A stretch of DNA of 64,000 nucleotides from Candidatus Amarolinea dominans (GTDB lineage Bacteria; Chloroflexota; Anaerolineae; SSC4; Amarolineaceae), in NCBI GenBank assembly GCA_016719785.1, contig JADJYJ010000011.1, positions 62,001-126,000 on the forward strand, read 5' to 3'. The translations under genes and the position numbers were made by a program. The notes under the pieces were generated by a model. The model was not told the DNA's origin. It ran no database searches and worked only from the letters and a program-made list of their open reading frames with translations. Of the stretch, positions 8,437-17,500 are shown one piece after another (within the stretch, counting starts at the first letter, position 1; each line of letters opens with the position of its first letter).

Positions 8437-10113
8437 GTGGAACTGAAAGAGTACCTGCTCCCCTTGCGTCGCTGGTGGTGGCTGTTGTTGGCAGCGACGG
8501 TGATTGCCGTTGCTGCCAGCTATCTGATCACCAGCCGCCAGGCGCCGATTTATCAGGCACGGGTCACGTTGCTCGTTGGTCGCGCCATCGAGAACCCAAA
8601 CCCGAGCGGCAACGAGTTTTTCCTGACGCAGCAACTGGCTACGACATACACGGATATTGCCAAGCGCAGCACGGTACGCCGCGCAACGGCCAAGGCCCTC
8701 AACATCAAGTCGGTCCCCGACTACGGGGTGCGTGTGGTTCCCAACACACAGCTCATGGAGATTGTGGTCACAGACTCCAACCCCGAACGGGCCGCGGCCG
8801 TCGCCAATGAATTGGCCAAGCAACTGATTTTGCAGACACCCACCGCCTCTGATCAGACAACACAGGACCGCCAGGCTTTCATCAACAATCAGTTGGATGA
8901 CCTCCAGGTCAAGATCACCGATACGCAGCAGGATGTTGCCAAGAAGCAAGAAGAACTGGGCGGCCTCTTCAGCGCCCGTCAGATTGCTGACACCCAGGCC
9001 CAGATCACGGGCCTGCAGCAGAAACTCAATTCGTTGCAGTCCAACTACGCCGCGCTGTTGGCCAACACCCAGCGCGGTGCGCTCAACCAACTGAGCGTGA
9101 TCGAGGCGGCCCAGCCCCCGAACTTACCGATCGGGCCTGATCGCCTCATCATCATCCTCTTGGCCGCCGCCGTTGGCTTTGTGATGGCTGCCGCTGCCGC
9201 CTACCTGCTCGAATACCTGGATGACACCTTCAAAAGCCCGGATATGGTGCAGAAGACCCTGGGGCTAACCACGCTAGGCGCGGTGCCAGTCATGGATGAG
9301 GTTACTCCCGGCAATGAATTGGCTCCCCTCATCAACGATCATTCCGCCACCACCGAGGCCTACCGTGTGCTGCGCACCAACCTGCAATTCGCCTCTGTGG
9401 ACCGCCCCCTGCACACCTTGATGGTCACCAGCCCGGCGCCGTCCGAAGGCAAATCCATGACCTCGGCCAACCTGGCCGCGGCCGTGGCCCGTGCCGGGCG
9501 ACAGGTCATCCTGGTGGATGCCGACCTGCACCGCCCTCGGCTGCATCGCGTGTTCAATCTCACCAACAACGTGGGTGTGACCAGCGCCCTGCTGGCCGAT
9601 CACCCCTCTGTCGAAGGTTTGCTGCAAGAGACCCAGATTCCCGGGTTGCGCGTTTTGACGGCCGGCCCGCTACCGCCCAATCCGGCGGAATTGCTGGGAT
9701 CATCACGCATGAAGGACCTGATCGCCGCCTTGAATGCACATGCCGACATGGTTATTCTGGACACGCCGCCGGTGGTTGCCCTGGCCGACGCCGCCATCCT
9801 CTCGACCCACACCGACGGCGTGCTGTTGGTTCTGGATGCGGCGCACACGCGACGCGAGGTGGCGCGGCGTGCCCTGGCCAGCCTGGGACAGGTCAAAGCA
9901 CGGGTCATCGGCGTGCTGCTCAACCGCGTACCCACCCGTGGGGCCGGCTACTACTACTACAACTATTACTACTATGGCCGCTACACCAACGGTCGCGATG
10001 GCGACAGTGCGGGACAGAGTGGGCGCCGGCGTAATCGGCGCCGCTTTGGCCGCGGGCGGGCGGCAGCGCCCGTGAGCACGTCATCAGCCTCACGTTCAGC
10101 GTCACAGCCCTGA
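8437..10113 (+). CDS. Polysaccharide co-polymerase / tyrosine autokinase (Wzz + BY-kinase)
   Basis: 558 residues from GTG 8437. A Wzz chain-length domain with flanking helices (about 15-32 and 230-255) and a coiled-coil loop (140-210) is fused to a CpsD-type ATPase. The ATPase shows Walker A SPAPSEGKSMT (332-342), Walker A' VILVDADLHRPRL (about 358) and Walker B MVILDTPPV (about 438). The C-terminal tail carries a cluster of nine Tyr near residues 505-515 (GYYYYNYYYYGRY), the expected autophosphorylation site, followed by a basic end. It should control polymer length and export of the polysaccharide made by the surrounding glycosyltransferases. Fused Wzz-kinases like this are common outside Firmicutes. 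Confidence 0.92.
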   Translation: MELKEYLLPLRRWWWLLLAATVIAVAASYLITSRQAPIYQARVTLLVGRAIENPNPSGNEFFLTQQLATTYTDIAKRSTVRRATAKALNIKSVPDYGVRVVPNTQLMEIVVTDSNPERAAAVANELAKQLILQTPTASDQTTQDRQAFINNQLDDLQVKITDTQQDVAKKQEELGGLFSARQIADTQAQITGLQQKLNSLQSNYAALLANTQRGALNQLSVIEAAQPPNLPIGPDRLIIILLAAAVGFVMAAAAAYLLEYLDDTFKSPDMVQKTLGLTTLGAVPVMDEVTPGNELAPLINDHSATTEAYRVLRTNLQFASVDRPLHTLMVTSPAPSEGKSMTSANLAAAVARAGRQVILVDADLHRPRLHRVFNLTNNVGVTSALLADHPSVEGLLQETQIPGLRVLTAGPLPPNPAELLGSSRMKDLIAALNAHADMVILDTPPVVALADAAILSTHTDGVLLVLDAAHTRREVARRALASLGQVKARVIGVLLNRVPTRGAGYYYYNYYYYGRYTNGRDGDSAGQSGRRRNRRRFGRGRAAAPVSTSSASRSASQP

Positions 10114-10149
10114 GGGTTCGTAGGAGCAACATCTCTGGCCCGGGAGTCA

Positions 10150-10205
10150 GTAGGGGCGCACCCTTGCGGTCGCCCACGCGGGCAGGCGCAAGGCCATGCC
10201 CCTAC
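10150..10205. repeat. Imperfect palindromic element bounded by GTAGGGGC / GCCCCTAC
   Basis: The 8-bp ends GTAGGGGC (10150-10157) and GCCCCTAC (10198-10205) are exact inverted copies. The interior pairs further through CTTGCG/CGCAAG and GCCC/GGGC. A 56-bp hairpin element in an intergenic gap looks like a REP- or MITE-type dispersed repeat, though no second copy is seen in this window. Confidence 0.65.
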
Positions 10206-10533
10206 CCCGGATTATTGAAAAGATACCCGCAAAACGACCAGCGATGCGCGCATCCATCTGCAGCATGAAGATGCCCCCTATCGGATGTAATATGGATTGA
10301 AAGGTGCTTTGGCTATCATCGTGCAACGCCCAGCAGTTGGGAGCAAACCTTGAAACGGTAAAGAAACCAACAAACATGGGTGAGTTGATGGACCTGGTGA
10401 CGCAGAATTCGGCTTCTCATCACCAGTGAGCGTGAAGAACCAGGGTGAGCGAGACGACGCCCAACGCGATGCCGTCCCCAAACTGGCCGCTGCTGCCTCA
10501 CCCATAAACTGACAGACGGGAGGAAATGAGACA
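10206..10533. other. Intergenic, no gene seen
   Basis: About 330 bp between the palindromic element and the DUF4332 gene. The minus-strand frames here are short and lack ribosome sites or family motifs. A GGGAGGAAATGAG ribosome site for the next gene lies at its right edge. A convincing promoter was not found. Confidence 0.5.
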
Positions 10534-10941
10534 ATGAAAGTGCGCATGACAGAGTTACGTGGTATTACGACTGACCTGCATAGCAGCCTGCGTGAGCATG
10601 GAATGAAGGATAGTGACCAACTGCTGGATGTTGGTCGTACGCTGGTCGGCCGCAAGGAATTGGCCAGCAAGACCGGTGCGGATCCCAAGTATATTTTGGA
10701 ATTGGTGAATCGCGCGGACCTGGCTCGTATCCGGGGTATTGGCTCTGCCTACTCCAATTTGCTCGAAGAGGCTGGTGTGGACACCGTCAAAGAACTGGCT
10801 ACTCGTCGAGCAGACAACCTGTTTGCCAAGCTGCTGGAAGTGAACGCGGCCAAGAAATTGGTGGGTCGCACTCCCACCCAGCAGATGGTACAGGACTGGG
10901 TCAACCAGGCTAAGGAACTGCCCAAGTTCGTCGAGTATTGA
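10534..10941 (+). CDS. DUF4332 helix-hairpin-helix protein
   Basis: 135 residues, ATG 10534 preceded by GGGAGGAAATGAG. The pattern is that of DUF4332: an N-terminal hairpin-like unit (LRGITTDLHSSLREHGMKDSDQLL) and a second (LARIRGIGSAYSNLLEEAGVDTVKELA), each like the GIG-containing hairpins that bind nucleic acid or mediate protein contacts. It is a soluble monocistronic gene closed by a strong terminator. Its biological role is not established, and nothing links it to the flanking polysaccharide genes. Confidence 0.85.
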   Translation: MKVRMTELRGITTDLHSSLREHGMKDSDQLLDVGRTLVGRKELASKTGADPKYILELVNRADLARIRGIGSAYSNLLEEAGVDTVKELATRRADNLFAKLLEVNAAKKLVGRTPTQQMVQDWVNQAKELPKFVEY

Positions 10942-10992
10942 GCATTTACCGACCTGAGACAACGTCGAGCGAGCCGCTTCATCAACCTAAAG

Positions 10993-11033
10993 AGCGAGGC
11001 GCACCCAAATCGGTGCGCCTCGCTTTTTATTTT
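10993..11033. terminator. Strong bidirectional intrinsic terminator
   Basis: A 13-bp perfect stem (AGCGAGGCGCACC, 10993-11005, with its complement at 11012-11024), a 6-base loop and a T-rich tail CTTTTTATTTT. It sits between convergent genes, the DUF4332 gene (+) and the phosphoglycosyltransferase (-). Confidence 0.92.
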
Positions 11034-11048
11034 GGTCGCGTTCCAGGC

Positions 11049-12437
11049 TCAATAGGCGTTGTTGTTGCGACGCGCGGCATTGAGAACCGTCTGGATCATG
11101 ATCTTGAAGTCCAACGCCAGTGACCAATTTTCGATATACCAGACGTCGTACTTGGTGCGCTCCACCACGGACGTATCCCCGCGCAGGCCGTTGACTTGCG
11201 CCCAACCGGTGAGGCCGGCCTTCTCACGGTGGCGGTCCATGTAGCGCGGGATGCGCTGACGGAACTGCTCCACATACACCGGCCGCTCCGGTCGTGGACC
11301 AACCAGGCTCATGTCGCCGACCAGGACATTGATGAACTGCGGCAGCTCATCGAGCGAGATGCGCCGGATGATCGCCCCAAAGCGGGTGCGGCGCGGGTCG
11401 TTCTTCACCGTCCACCCTGGGCCATTGGTCTCGGCATCGGCGCGCATGGAGCGGAACTTGAGCATGGGGAACGGTTTGGCATCCAGGCCCATGCGCTCCT
11501 GCACATAGAACACCGGGCCGGGCGATTCCAGCTTGATGAGCAGAGCGGTCAACATCATCACGGGCGAAATAAAGAGCAACGTCAAGCTGGCGCCGACAAC
11601 GTCAACCGTGCGTTTGAGCGCCAATTTCCAACCGCGCAGCGCCACATCGCGCACGGTCAAGAGCGGCAGGCCACCAAAGTCGCTGATACTGACCTCATTG
11701 GCCATGATCTGGAAGACATCGGGGAAGACCCGGATACTCACTTTTTCGCGCTCACACATCGAGACAATGCCCAGGATTTCCTGATGACTGGCTTCGGGCA
11801 ACGCCACAATCACCTCATCCACGCGATAGTCTTCGATGATCTGTGGAATGTCGGCCGGTGTGCCCAACAGCGGCACTGCCTCCACGGGCGCGGCGCTGAC
11901 GTTGGAATCCACCACGCCGACGATGTGATAGCCCAGGTTGGGCGTGTGTAGAATCTTTTGCAGGATCATGCGCCCCGCATCCCCGGTTCCGATCAGGAGG
12001 ACCCGGCCTTGACCGATGCCACGCGCCTGCAATAGGCGCAGGGCGCGTGTCACCAGGATGCGGCCCAGGGTGACGAGGAGCAGGGTCAAAGCCCACAGAT
12101 AGATCATCATCCAGCGATGGTAGTCAATCTGATCGCGGAAGAGGAGCGAGGTAAACGCGACGCTCATCAGCGTCGCAATGGAAACGGCGCCAAAGAGGGT
12201 GTAGAATTCGTCCAGGTAAGGCGCGTTGTGACGCCGGTAGTAGAGCCGCTGCATGAGAAAAACGATCAGGATGCTGGCGATTTGCAGTGGCAGGATGGGC
12301 AGATAGTTGACTACGGGGCCGACGCTATCCCCCGCGATGGCCATGCGCAGACGGTGGGCCAACAAGAAGGCCACTATGGTCATTAAGGTGTCCATGGTGA
12401 TCATCACCACGACCAGCGTGAACTGTGAACGCTTCAT
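11049..12437 (-). CDS. Undecaprenyl-phosphate sugar phosphotransferase (WcaJ family)
   Basis: 462 residues. Five N-terminal hydrophobic segments (residues 5-130) are followed by a Rossmann-like region with GTGDAGRMILQKI (about 150-165). A hydrophobic re-entrant helix (about 285-305) precedes the catalytic sugar transferase domain: KFRSMRADAETNG, ISLDELPQFINVLVGDMSL, VGPRPERPVYVEQF, HREKAGLTGWAQVNGLRGDT. It is predicted to load the first sugar phosphate on the polyprenyl carrier. It ends the minus-strand glycosyltransferase operon and is paralogous to the enzyme at 4551-6044. The start ATG lies 50 bp after the preceding GT2 gene. Confidence 0.94.
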   Translation of the reverse strand: MKRSQFTLVVVMITMDTLMTIVAFLLAHRLRMAIAGDSVGPVVNYLPILPLQIASILIVFLMQRLYYRRHNAPYLDEFYTLFGAVSIATLMSVAFTSLLFRDQIDYHRWMMIYLWALTLLLVTLGRILVTRALRLLQARGIGQGRVLLIGTGDAGRMILQKILHTPNLGYHIVGVVDSNVSAAPVEAVPLLGTPADIPQIIEDYRVDEVIVALPEASHQEILGIVSMCEREKVSIRVFPDVFQIMANEVSISDFGGLPLLTVRDVALRGWKLALKRTVDVVGASLTLLFISPVMMLTALLIKLESPGPVFYVQERMGLDAKPFPMLKFRSMRADAETNGPGWTVKNDPRRTRFGAIIRRISLDELPQFINVLVGDMSLVGPRPERPVYVEQFRQRIPRYMDRHREKAGLTGWAQVNGLRGDTSVVERTKYDVWYIENWSLALDFKIMIQTVLNAARRNNNAY

Positions 12438-12487
12438 TGTGTTCCTGATGCTCCCAACGTTCCTGATGCTCCTAGCGCTCCCACCTG

Positions 12488-13435
12488 TTATGCTCCTGCC
12501 TGTTCCGACGTGCGGGCCGCGTGTGGGCGACGTTGGCGCCAGGCCTTGAATCTGCGTCCGGCCATAGCCAGGGCGCCACGCAGCGTTATTCCCCCGAGCA
12601 CCAGGATATGTATGGGCCAGGCGGTCTGCGCCGCATAGTGCTTGCGGTAGAAGATGGCCATGGCGCGATAAAATTCATGGCGTGCCTTGTCGCTGTGTTG
12701 GCTGGCTGCTTCTTTATAGTGCAGGACGGTCACCGCCGGATTGTACCACACCTTCCAACCCGCCTCTTTGATCCGAAAGGCCCAGTCAAGGTCCTCGCCA
12801 TACATGAAAAACGTTTCGTCCAGCAGGCCCACCTGGGCGATCGCCGCGCCGCGCACCAGCATGAACGCGCCCACGACAGAATCAAGCTCGGTGACGACAT
12901 CGGGGCTGAGGTAGGTCAGGTTGTAGCGGCCAAAGTGCGGGCTGCGAGGGAAGAGTTTGCTGAGGCCCACCATGCGATAGAACGAAACGGCCGGTGTGGG
13001 GAACGAGCGCCGGCAGGCCAGGTCAAGGCTGCCATCCGGCCGCAGGAGTTTTGGCCCGGCCACGCCACAGTCAGGCCGCGCCTCGCAAAAGGCCAGCATG
13101 TCAGCCAGCGCAGTTGGCGGGACGATGGTGTCAGGGTTGAGCAGAAGAGCAAAGCGTGGCGCCATGCTGACGCCGTCGGTTGCCTGGTCATGAAACCCCA
13201 GGTGACGCAGGCCGACGTTGTTGCCGTAGGGATAGCCGCCATTCACCGGGCTGGCGATCAGATCAACCTGCGGGAACTCGCGGCGCACCATGTCCACACT
13301 GCCATCCGCTGACGCGTTGTCAACCACGCACACCCGGTATGAAGTATCGCCCTCGCTGGCAAAGACGGAGTTCAGGCAGTCACGTAGCAGCGCGCATGTA
13401 TTGTAGTTGACGATGATGATGGCTAAATCGAGCAT
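12488..13435 (-). CDS. Glycosyltransferase family 2 (rhamnosyltransferase-like)
   Basis: 315 residues. The ATG at 13435 is chosen over the longer frame start at 13483 because GAGGAACC stands just before it and the protein then opens with the family strand MLDLAIIIVNYNT. GT-A motifs follow: VVDNASADGSVDMV, LLNPDTIVPP (the metal-binding DxD equivalent is NPD), and MYGEDLDWAFRIKEAGW with the ED catalytic pair. A C-terminal amphipathic helix follows. Predicted to add a deoxyhexose-type sugar in the cytoplasm, part of the operon with the neighbouring GT2 and phosphoglycosyltransferase genes. Confidence 0.9.
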   Translation of the reverse strand: MLDLAIIIVNYNTCALLRDCLNSVFASEGDTSYRVCVVDNASADGSVDMVRREFPQVDLIASPVNGGYPYGNNVGLRHLGFHDQATDGVSMAPRFALLLNPDTIVPPTALADMLAFCEARPDCGVAGPKLLRPDGSLDLACRRSFPTPAVSFYRMVGLSKLFPRSPHFGRYNLTYLSPDVVTELDSVVGAFMLVRGAAIAQVGLLDETFFMYGEDLDWAFRIKEAGWKVWYNPAVTVLHYKEAASQHSDKARHEFYRAMAIFYRKHYAAQTAWPIHILVLGGITLRGALAMAGRRFKAWRQRRPHAARTSEQAGA

Positions 13436-13479
13436 GGTTCCTCGTGCGACTCGAATTCTAGCACGACGCGTGAGGGCGG

Positions 13480-14553
13480 TCAAAACCGGCGATCGTGACG
13501 CCAGCGGACGCCAACGGGATAACCGATCATTTTGGCCACATCACCCACAATCCGAATCACCGGCACAAGTGCCAGCGTCAGCAGACGCTGCGGCCATGTG
13601 AGCGGTTCCCACGCGACGCGCAGGCGCTGCCAGGGGCGGCGGTGATAGGCCACAAAGCCGAGCAGCAGGCCCAACCAGCCGGCGCCGCGCGCGGTGCGTC
13701 CCCACAGGGCATGGCCGAGCAGGGCCGGCAGCGCGATCAGGTAGGTGGCGTAGCGGATGGCATGGCGCCGGCGCCAAAGGTCGGCCTTGCCATCCCCGCG
13801 GGCATAGCGGTAGTACTGCCTGAAGAAAGCCGTCAAGGTGCTGCGTGGCCGAAAGTGCGCCACGGCCTGCGGCGCCCAGGCAAAGGGGCCAGCCACCTCA
13901 CGCAGGCGAAAGTCGAAAATCAGGTCCTCGCAGTAGTCCAGCCATTCAGGATAACCGCCGGCTCGCTGCCAGGCTGCCCGCGTGAACGCGACCGAACGGC
14001 TGGAAGGCAGGAAGGTGGACGGGGCGATGTCGGTCAGCGCAGGAAGGACGGTGGCGCCCAGGGCAATTTCGAAGGGTGTCGTGGCGTCGGGTTGGAAAAA
14101 ACCGGCCACCACCTCCACGGGCGCTCCATCTGCGGCGCCAGGTTGGGCAAAGGGAGCCAGGAGGGCGGCCAGCCAGCCCGCTTCCAGCCAGACCCCGGCA
14201 TCGGTGGAGGCGATGATCTCATGGCGGGCCGCGGCAATGGCACGGTTGCGCCCCTGGCTGATGTTGCAGCCCGGCTCCACCAGGATGCGCAGCGGCAGGC
14301 GATCCTGGTAGGCGCGCAGAATGGCGACGGTGTTGTCCTGCGAACCGCCGTCCACGATGATGATTTCATCGGCCGGATGGGTTTGCGCCAGGAGACTGTC
14401 GAGCAAGCGGCGAACCGCGTCGCCTTCGTTGAGCACGGTGGCAATGACGCTGACGAGTTGTTGGGTCACAAAGGTGTCCAGGAAATCAAAGAGGCCAGAT
14501 GCCCGTCCCCTCGCGGTGGCGGCGGGAATGGCGATCTGACCTCTGTTGCGCAT
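13480..14553 (-). CDS. Glycosyltransferase family 2 with membrane segment
   Basis: 357 residues from ATG 14553. The conserved core begins near residue 33 (LVSVIATVLNEGDAV), so a GTG at 14469 is an alternative start; neither has a good ribosome site. Motifs are IIIVDGGSQDNTV, NISQGRNRAIAAARHEIIASTDAGVWLE and WLDYCEDLIFDFRLRE. The C-terminal third is hydrophobic (YLIALPALLGHALW and following). It is a GT2 enzyme of the ExoA/succinoglycan kind, acting in the same polysaccharide pathway. The 3' neighbour starts 44 bp downstream. Confidence 0.85.
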   Translation of the reverse strand: MRNRGQIAIPAATARGRASGLFDFLDTFVTQQLVSVIATVLNEGDAVRRLLDSLLAQTHPADEIIIVDGGSQDNTVAILRAYQDRLPLRILVEPGCNISQGRNRAIAAARHEIIASTDAGVWLEAGWLAALLAPFAQPGAADGAPVEVVAGFFQPDATTPFEIALGATVLPALTDIAPSTFLPSSRSVAFTRAAWQRAGGYPEWLDYCEDLIFDFRLREVAGPFAWAPQAVAHFRPRSTLTAFFRQYYRYARGDGKADLWRRRHAIRYATYLIALPALLGHALWGRTARGAGWLGLLLGFVAYHRRPWQRLRVAWEPLTWPQRLLTLALVPVIRIVGDVAKMIGYPVGVRWRHDRRF

Positions 14554-14562
14554 TGACGATGC

Positions 14563-14595
14563 TGTCCTGGCTCGGTCAGGAGATCGGCCAGGACA
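14563..14595. terminator. Inverted repeat between GT2 and MalK-type genes
   Basis: TGTCCTGGC (14563-14571) and GCCAGGACA (14587-14595) form a 9-bp stem with a 15-base loop just after the stop of the ABC ATPase on the minus strand. No T-run follows, so it is only a weak terminator candidate or mRNA stabiliser. Confidence 0.35.
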
Positions 14596-14612
14596 GGTGT
14601 TGGAACAGGTTG

Positions 14613-15713
14613 TTAGCGCAGCGCGAGTTCCGTCTTGGGATTGAAGAAATGCGCGTTGTCCATGTTGAAGACAACGTCAATCTTATCACCGGCCACGGTA
14701 TGGGTGCGCGGGTCCACGCGGGCGACGAATTGCTTCTTGCCTGAGAGCAGGTAAAGGAAAATTTCGTTGCCCATCAGTTCGGTAACATCCACATCGGCCT
14801 GCAGCGGCGCCGGGCTGATATCCTGCGGCTGATAGCCGCGGGCGTGAATGTCCTCCGGGCGGATGCCGAAGATCACCTGTTGGCCTTTATGCTTGCGCAT
14901 GTCTTCGCCGCGAGTGCCTGGAATATCCAGGCGGAAGGTGCCGCCATCCACGACCATCTTACCATCGGTTTCCACCAGCGTGGTCTCGAAGAAGTTCATG
15001 GAGGGGCTGCCGATGAAGCCGGCCACGAAGACATTGGCCGGTCGGTCGTACAGGTTCTGCGGTGAGTCAATCTGCAGCAGCAGCCCATCCTTCATGACCG
15101 CGATGCGGCTGGCCATCGTCATGGCCTCGACCTGGTCGTGGGTTACATAGATGAAGGTGGTGCCCAACTGGCGATGCAGCTTGCTGATCTGGGCACGGGT
15201 TTGCACGCGCAGCTTGGCATCCAGGTTGGAGAGCGGCTCATCGAAGAGGAAGACCTTTGGCTCACGCACGATGGCGCGACCAACGGCCACACGCTGACGC
15301 TGACCGCCGGAGAGTTGCTTGGGTTTGCGGTCGAGCAGTTGCAGAATGCCCAGGATGTCTGCCGCGTTCTTGACACGCTTGTCAATTTCGGTCTTGGGCA
15401 TCTTGCGCAGTTTGAGGCCAAAGGCCATATTGTCGTAGACGCTCATGTGGGGATAGAGCGCGTAGCTCTGGAACACCATCGCGATGTCGCGGTCTTTGGG
15501 TGGCACATCGTTGACGACGCGCTCACCGATCTTGATCGTGCCATCGCTGATCTCTTCCAGACCGGCGAGCAGGCGCAATGAGGTTGTCTTGCCACAGCCC
15601 GAAGGGCCAACGAAGACGAGGAATTCCTTGTCTTCGACGCTGATGCTCAGGTCGTTGACCGCGGTGACATCACCCCATCGTTTGTAAACATGTTCGAACG
15701 TTACACTAGCCAT
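14613..15713 (-). CDS. ugpC: ABC transporter ATPase, MalK/UgpC/MsmX type
   Basis: 366 residues with CAAGGAG upstream. Order of motifs: Walker A GPSGCGKTT (about 36-44), Q-loop MVFQSYALYPHMSVYDNMAF, signature LSGGQRQRVAVGRAIVREP, Walker B VFLFDEPLSNLDAKLR and H-loop YVTHDQVEAMTM. The C-terminal OB/TOBE domain (about 240-366) includes IGSPSMNFFE and FGIRPEDIH. This subfamily energises import of sugars, oligosaccharides or glycerol-3-phosphate and often serves several importers. No permease or binding protein lies nearby, so it probably acts as a shared ATPase. The symbol is by family and not by proven substrate. Confidence 0.9.
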   Translation of the reverse strand: MASVTFEHVYKRWGDVTAVNDLSISVEDKEFLVFVGPSGCGKTTSLRLLAGLEEISDGTIKIGERVVNDVPPKDRDIAMVFQSYALYPHMSVYDNMAFGLKLRKMPKTEIDKRVKNAADILGILQLLDRKPKQLSGGQRQRVAVGRAIVREPKVFLFDEPLSNLDAKLRVQTRAQISKLHRQLGTTFIYVTHDQVEAMTMASRIAVMKDGLLLQIDSPQNLYDRPANVFVAGFIGSPSMNFFETTLVETDGKMVVDGGTFRLDIPGTRGEDMRKHKGQQVIFGIRPEDIHARGYQPQDISPAPLQADVDVTELMGNEIFLYLLSGKKQFVARVDPRTHTVAGDKIDVVFNMDNAHFFNPKTELALR

Positions 15714-16057
15714 TGAAATGCAGCTCCTTGCGAATTGAGATTGAGTTGCGAATTGTGGTGCGGACGTCAGACAGAACTATGCGGTCGCCACTGCCGGAGA
15801 CATCCGTTGCCGATGCTGCTCGGATGCGCGGCGCAAAAATAATCAGGCTGCAACAACGGGCCAGAGGGTGAAGGCTAGAAATCACCGTGGTTTCCGTGTT
15901 TCCTGGCAGGGCAGGGCTAAGAGCCAAAACCGTTCCAACGTCCTTACCGGTTAGGTACGAGAGTCAGATGATGAGAATCTTCCTGGGGCGCCTCCTATCT
16001 GTTGGAAAAGCATTGCAGCACAGGGGGAACTGCAAGAAGTATACCACATTATTCTGA
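15714..16057. other. Intergenic between divergent genes, no gene seen
   Basis: About 345 bp between the divergently read ABC ATPase and RNase D genes. Only short minus-strand frames without motifs are present. It must hold the minus-strand promoter of the ATPase gene, but I cannot point to convincing boxes. Confidence 0.5.
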
Positions 16058-16103
16058 GTTGGCAAGCCAACAACTTTGACATCCTGCTCAAATCTGCGAT
16101 AAT
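16058..16103 (+). promoter_or_regulatory. RNase D promoter TTGACA-N16-GATAAT with upstream palindrome
   Basis: TTGACA (16076-16081) and GATAAT (16098-16103) are 16 bp apart, about 40 bp upstream of the start. A perfect palindrome GTTGGC-AA-GCCAAC (16058-16071) lies 4 bp before the -35 box and could be an activator or repressor site. The palindrome's function is inferred only from position. Confidence 0.65.
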
Positions 16104-16144
16104 GACGACTATTGCCTGGGAAAAAATCTGTCGAAGGAATCGCC

Positions 16145-17368
16145 ATGTCACGCCGTTTTGTCGGCTCTGTGCAGCCGGCGCCTCAATCAGCACAACTTAG
16201 CCTGCCGCCGCCGATCGTCATTCACACCACAGCCCAACTCGATACCTTGCTGCCACAGCTATTGGCTGCCGAGGCGGTGGCGGTTGACACCGAGGCCAAC
16301 AGCCTCTTCGCTTATTTTCATAAGGTGTGCTTGATTCAACTGTCGGTGCGGCAGCCACAGGGGATCAATGGGCATGACATCGGCGATTATATCATTGACC
16401 CGCTCGCCATCGAGTTAGATCTGCGCCCGCTCGCGGCGCTGTTTGCGGCCCCGCAGGTGTTGAAGATTTTTCACGCCGCGGAGAACGATGTTCTCATGCT
16501 GAAGCGTGATTATGGGTTTGCGTTCGTCAATATCTTCGACACCTTATGGGCCGCCCGCATCCTCGGCTGGCCCGAAGTGGGGCTGGGCGCTATCCTGGAA
16601 AAACAGTTCGACGTGATCATGGACAAGCGCATGCAGCGCGCCAACTGGGGCAAGCGTCCCCTGACGCGTGCCCAATTGGCCTATGCGCGCCTGGACACCC
16701 ACTACCTGCTCGATCTGCGCGTGCGCCTGGCGCAGGAATTGAGCCAGCGCGGGCGCCTGGCCGAAGCACAGGATGCCTTTGCCAGCGTCACCTCTATCGA
16801 ATATGTGCATCGTCCTTTCGATCCTGACGGCTTTTGGCGGCTGCGCGATGCGCGTAGTTTGGACGGCGGCCGGCTGGCGGCCCTGCGCGTGGCCTACCTG
16901 TGGCGTGAGGAGAAGGCGCGCATGCTCGATCAGCCACCATTCAAGGTGCTGTCCGACCAGACGCTGATCAACCTGGCCGAACGCCTGCCCGCCTCACTCA
17001 ACGAACTGTTGACGATGTCCGGCTTCAACGAAGGCTTCATGCGCCGTTTTGGCGCCGACCTGGTGCAGGCCATGCAGAAGGCTGCGGCCGGCCCCGCGCC
17101 GGTGGCGCCCAAGCGTGCCCATCAGCACCTGGTGCGGCCAGACGAAAGCGCCGCCGCCCGCTACGAGGCGTTGCGCGCCTGGCGCACCGCACGCGCAGCC
17201 GCGCGTGGCGTGGATGCCGATGTGGTCATGACCAACGAGATGCTGATGGTGATTGCCCGCCATGCCCCGACTACCCTGGCCGACCTGGCCGCGTGTGACG
17301 GTTTTGGTCCCGCCAAACAAGATCTGTACGGACCTGAAATTCTGACCGTGCTCAGCCATGTGCCCTGA
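16145..17368 (+). CDS. rnd: Ribonuclease D (3'-5' exonuclease, HRDC)
   Basis: 407 residues; ATG 16145 follows GAAGGAATCGCC and precedes the first conserved strand. DEDD exonuclease motifs are visible: VAVDTEANSLF (ExoI D-x-E), IFHAAENDVLMLKRDYG (ExoII), and YARLDTHYLLDL (ExoIII with the Tyr and Asp of the DEDDy type). An HRDC domain follows (about 210-300, AWRLR-like helices, LSDQTLINLAERLP), and a second HRDC-like region ends the protein (DEVMTNEMLMVIARHAP-like). It trims tRNA and other structured RNA 3' ends. The next gene encodes an RNA-processing beta-CASP nuclease, so an RNA maturation pairing is likely. Confidence 0.93.
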   Translation: MSRRFVGSVQPAPQSAQLSLPPPIVIHTTAQLDTLLPQLLAAEAVAVDTEANSLFAYFHKVCLIQLSVRQPQGINGHDIGDYIIDPLAIELDLRPLAALFAAPQVLKIFHAAENDVLMLKRDYGFAFVNIFDTLWAARILGWPEVGLGAILEKQFDVIMDKRMQRANWGKRPLTRAQLAYARLDTHYLLDLRVRLAQELSQRGRLAEAQDAFASVTSIEYVHRPFDPDGFWRLRDARSLDGGRLAALRVAYLWREEKARMLDQPPFKVLSDQTLINLAERLPASLNELLTMSGFNEGFMRRFGADLVQAMQKAAAGPAPVAPKRAHQHLVRPDESAAARYEALRAWRTARAAARGVDADVVMTNEMLMVIARHAPTTLADLAACDGFGPAKQDLYGPEILTVLSHVP

Positions 17369-17500
17369 GCCCCCTCACGCTCGACATCCGTCGCTGAACG
17401 AGACCGCTATACTGCAAGTGGGCACGAATTGCGCCTGTTTCCTTAGGCGGAAAAGTGAAGTCTATTCCCGCTTGCAGCATAGTATCAAGAAGGATTCCCA

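Noticed and set aside
14563..14595. Firm terminator after the MalK-type gene
   Set aside because: The hairpin is real but lacks a T-run, so it is kept only as a low-confidence feature.
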